NCBI RefSeq assembly: GCF_014192335.1
Contig: NZ_JACHXU010000025.1
Span: 1-64,000, forward strand
Reading direction: 5' to 3'
DNA: 64,000 nucleotides
Origin: Aporhodopirellula rubra
Lineage (GTDB): Bacteria > Planctomycetota > Planctomycetia > Pirellulales > Pirellulaceae
Numbering within the stretch: position 1 is the stretch's first letter; every line of letters starts with the position of its first letter. Below are positions 63,538 through 64,000 of the stretch, piece after piece. The position numbers and the translations under genes are program-made. The notes under the pieces were generated by a model. The model had not been told where the DNA came from and did not search any database. It worked only from the letters and a program-made list of their open reading frames with translations.

Positions 63538-64000
63538 ATGGCAAAAGCCAAAAAGCCAGTAAAACGCCGGGCCGCGTTGACGAAGGATCGTGTCTTGAAC
63601 GCGGCCGTCAAGCTTGCCGATACGGGAGGGATTGATTCATTGTCGATGCGGAAACTCGCCTCTCGGTTGCGGGTCGAAGCCATGTCGCTGTACAACCACG
63701 TCGCCAACAAGGATGAGATTCTCGACGGCATCGTCGACAAGATCGTGAGCGAAATTGAGGTGCCCACGGTTGGCGGGGATTGGCGTGTCGAAATGCACCG
63801 TCGCTCGAGGTCGGCTCATGAAGTTTTAATGCGGCACCCGTGGGCAACGATGCTGATTGTGTCGCGAGCCAACATCGGCCCGCACATGTTGCACTTTGTC
63901 GACTCGACAATCGGATGTCTGATCGAAGCCGGGTTCTCCTACACGACCGCCGATCATGCGTGGAACGCGATCGACAGTTACGTGCACGGTTTCACACTCC
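63538..64000 (+). CDS. TetR/AcrR-family regulator, 3'-truncated by the window end
   Basis: The gene runs off the window; 154 codons are visible. The start is ATG 63538 after AAGAGGAGAG. The basic N-terminus (MAKAKKPVKRRAA) leads into the TetR helix-turn-helix: VKLADTGGIDSLSMRKLASR, then LRVEAMSLYNHVANKDEILD. The ligand domain begins with the HPWATMLIVSRANIGP segment, typical of the TetR_C C-terminal family. It probably represses the divergent oxidoreductase operon and itself through the operators at 63440-63488. Confidence 0.93.
   Translation, partial: MAKAKKPVKRRAALTKDRVLNAAVKLADTGGIDSLSMRKLASRLRVEAMSLYNHVANKDEILDGIVDKIVSEIEVPTVGGDWRVEMHRRSRSAHEVLMRHPWATMLIVSRANIGPHMLHFVDSTIGCLIEAGFSYTTADHAWNAIDSYVHGFTL

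Overview
The window reads as chromosomal DNA of a planctomycete of the Pirellulaceae (Rhodopirellula-like) group. The inference rests on several things. There are giant secreted cadherin-like and dockerin proteins, and exported proteins that open with the LExRxLAA-type motif. Two secreted sulfatases lie side by side, next to ThuA and DUF1569 proteins. The ribonucleotide reductase small subunit is very close to the chlamydial (PVC superphylum) type. Starts are often TTG or GTG, and many genes have no clear Shine-Dalgarno (SD) sequence. I see no tRNA, rRNA, CRISPR array, insertion sequence or prophage. Apart from hairpin-rich gaps, the window looks like core chromosome.

Layout. 1-4.0 kb: the 3' part of a giant surface protein, closed by an intrinsic terminator. 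4.2-6 kb: an ECF sigma factor and a gene-poor, hairpin-dense stretch. 6-14.7 kb: ComF, a DUF502 membrane protein, an NHL-propeller lipoprotein, then a YrdC/LMW-phosphatase fusion, rpiB and holB, then an HD phosphohydrolase and a zinc-ribbon membrane protein. 14.8-17.2 kb: a membrane Ser/Thr kinase with a Cache-like sensor. 17.3-21.4 kb: an HxlR regulator, an exported methyltransferase, cydA and cydB in one direction, with a mini-thioredoxin divergent. 21.4-26.2 kb: an RND efflux pump operon behind a near-consensus promoter with a built-in operator. 26.3-30.3 kb: dihydroorotase, ThuA and a DUF4912 protein. 30.5-33.7 kb: AtpZ, PilT and a degenerate GspE-like protein. 33.7-36 kb: an epimerase and a TetA-type MFS pump. 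36.3-40.8 kb: lepA, and rpmE-prfA-prmC. 40.8-47.8 kb: a nitronate monooxygenase-like protein, a VWA protein, tsaE, small exported proteins and a prepilin peptidase. 48.2-51.3 kb: two sulfatases. 52-56.7 kb: a cluster of secreted proteins (a dockerin-bearing heme peroxidase, a repeat protein and an EF-hand protein). 57-61.7 kb: nrdA, a small ORF and nrdB behind a cobalamin riboswitch. 61.8-64 kb: DUF1569 and an MDR oxidoreductase, divergent from a TetR regulator that runs off the window.

The most interesting points are these. A cobalamin riboswitch stands in front of a class I RNR whose small subunit has Phe at the radical-tyrosine position with chlamydial class Ic ligands. A YrdC domain lacking its usual catalytic motifs is fused to a YwlE-like predicted arginine phosphatase. 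An apparently ATPase-dead GspE homologue directly follows PilT. Three clear operator architectures sit next to HxlR, TetR and RND genes. Two unusual clusters of small hairpins lie in gene-poor DNA at about 5.0-5.4 kb and 56.8-56.95 kb.
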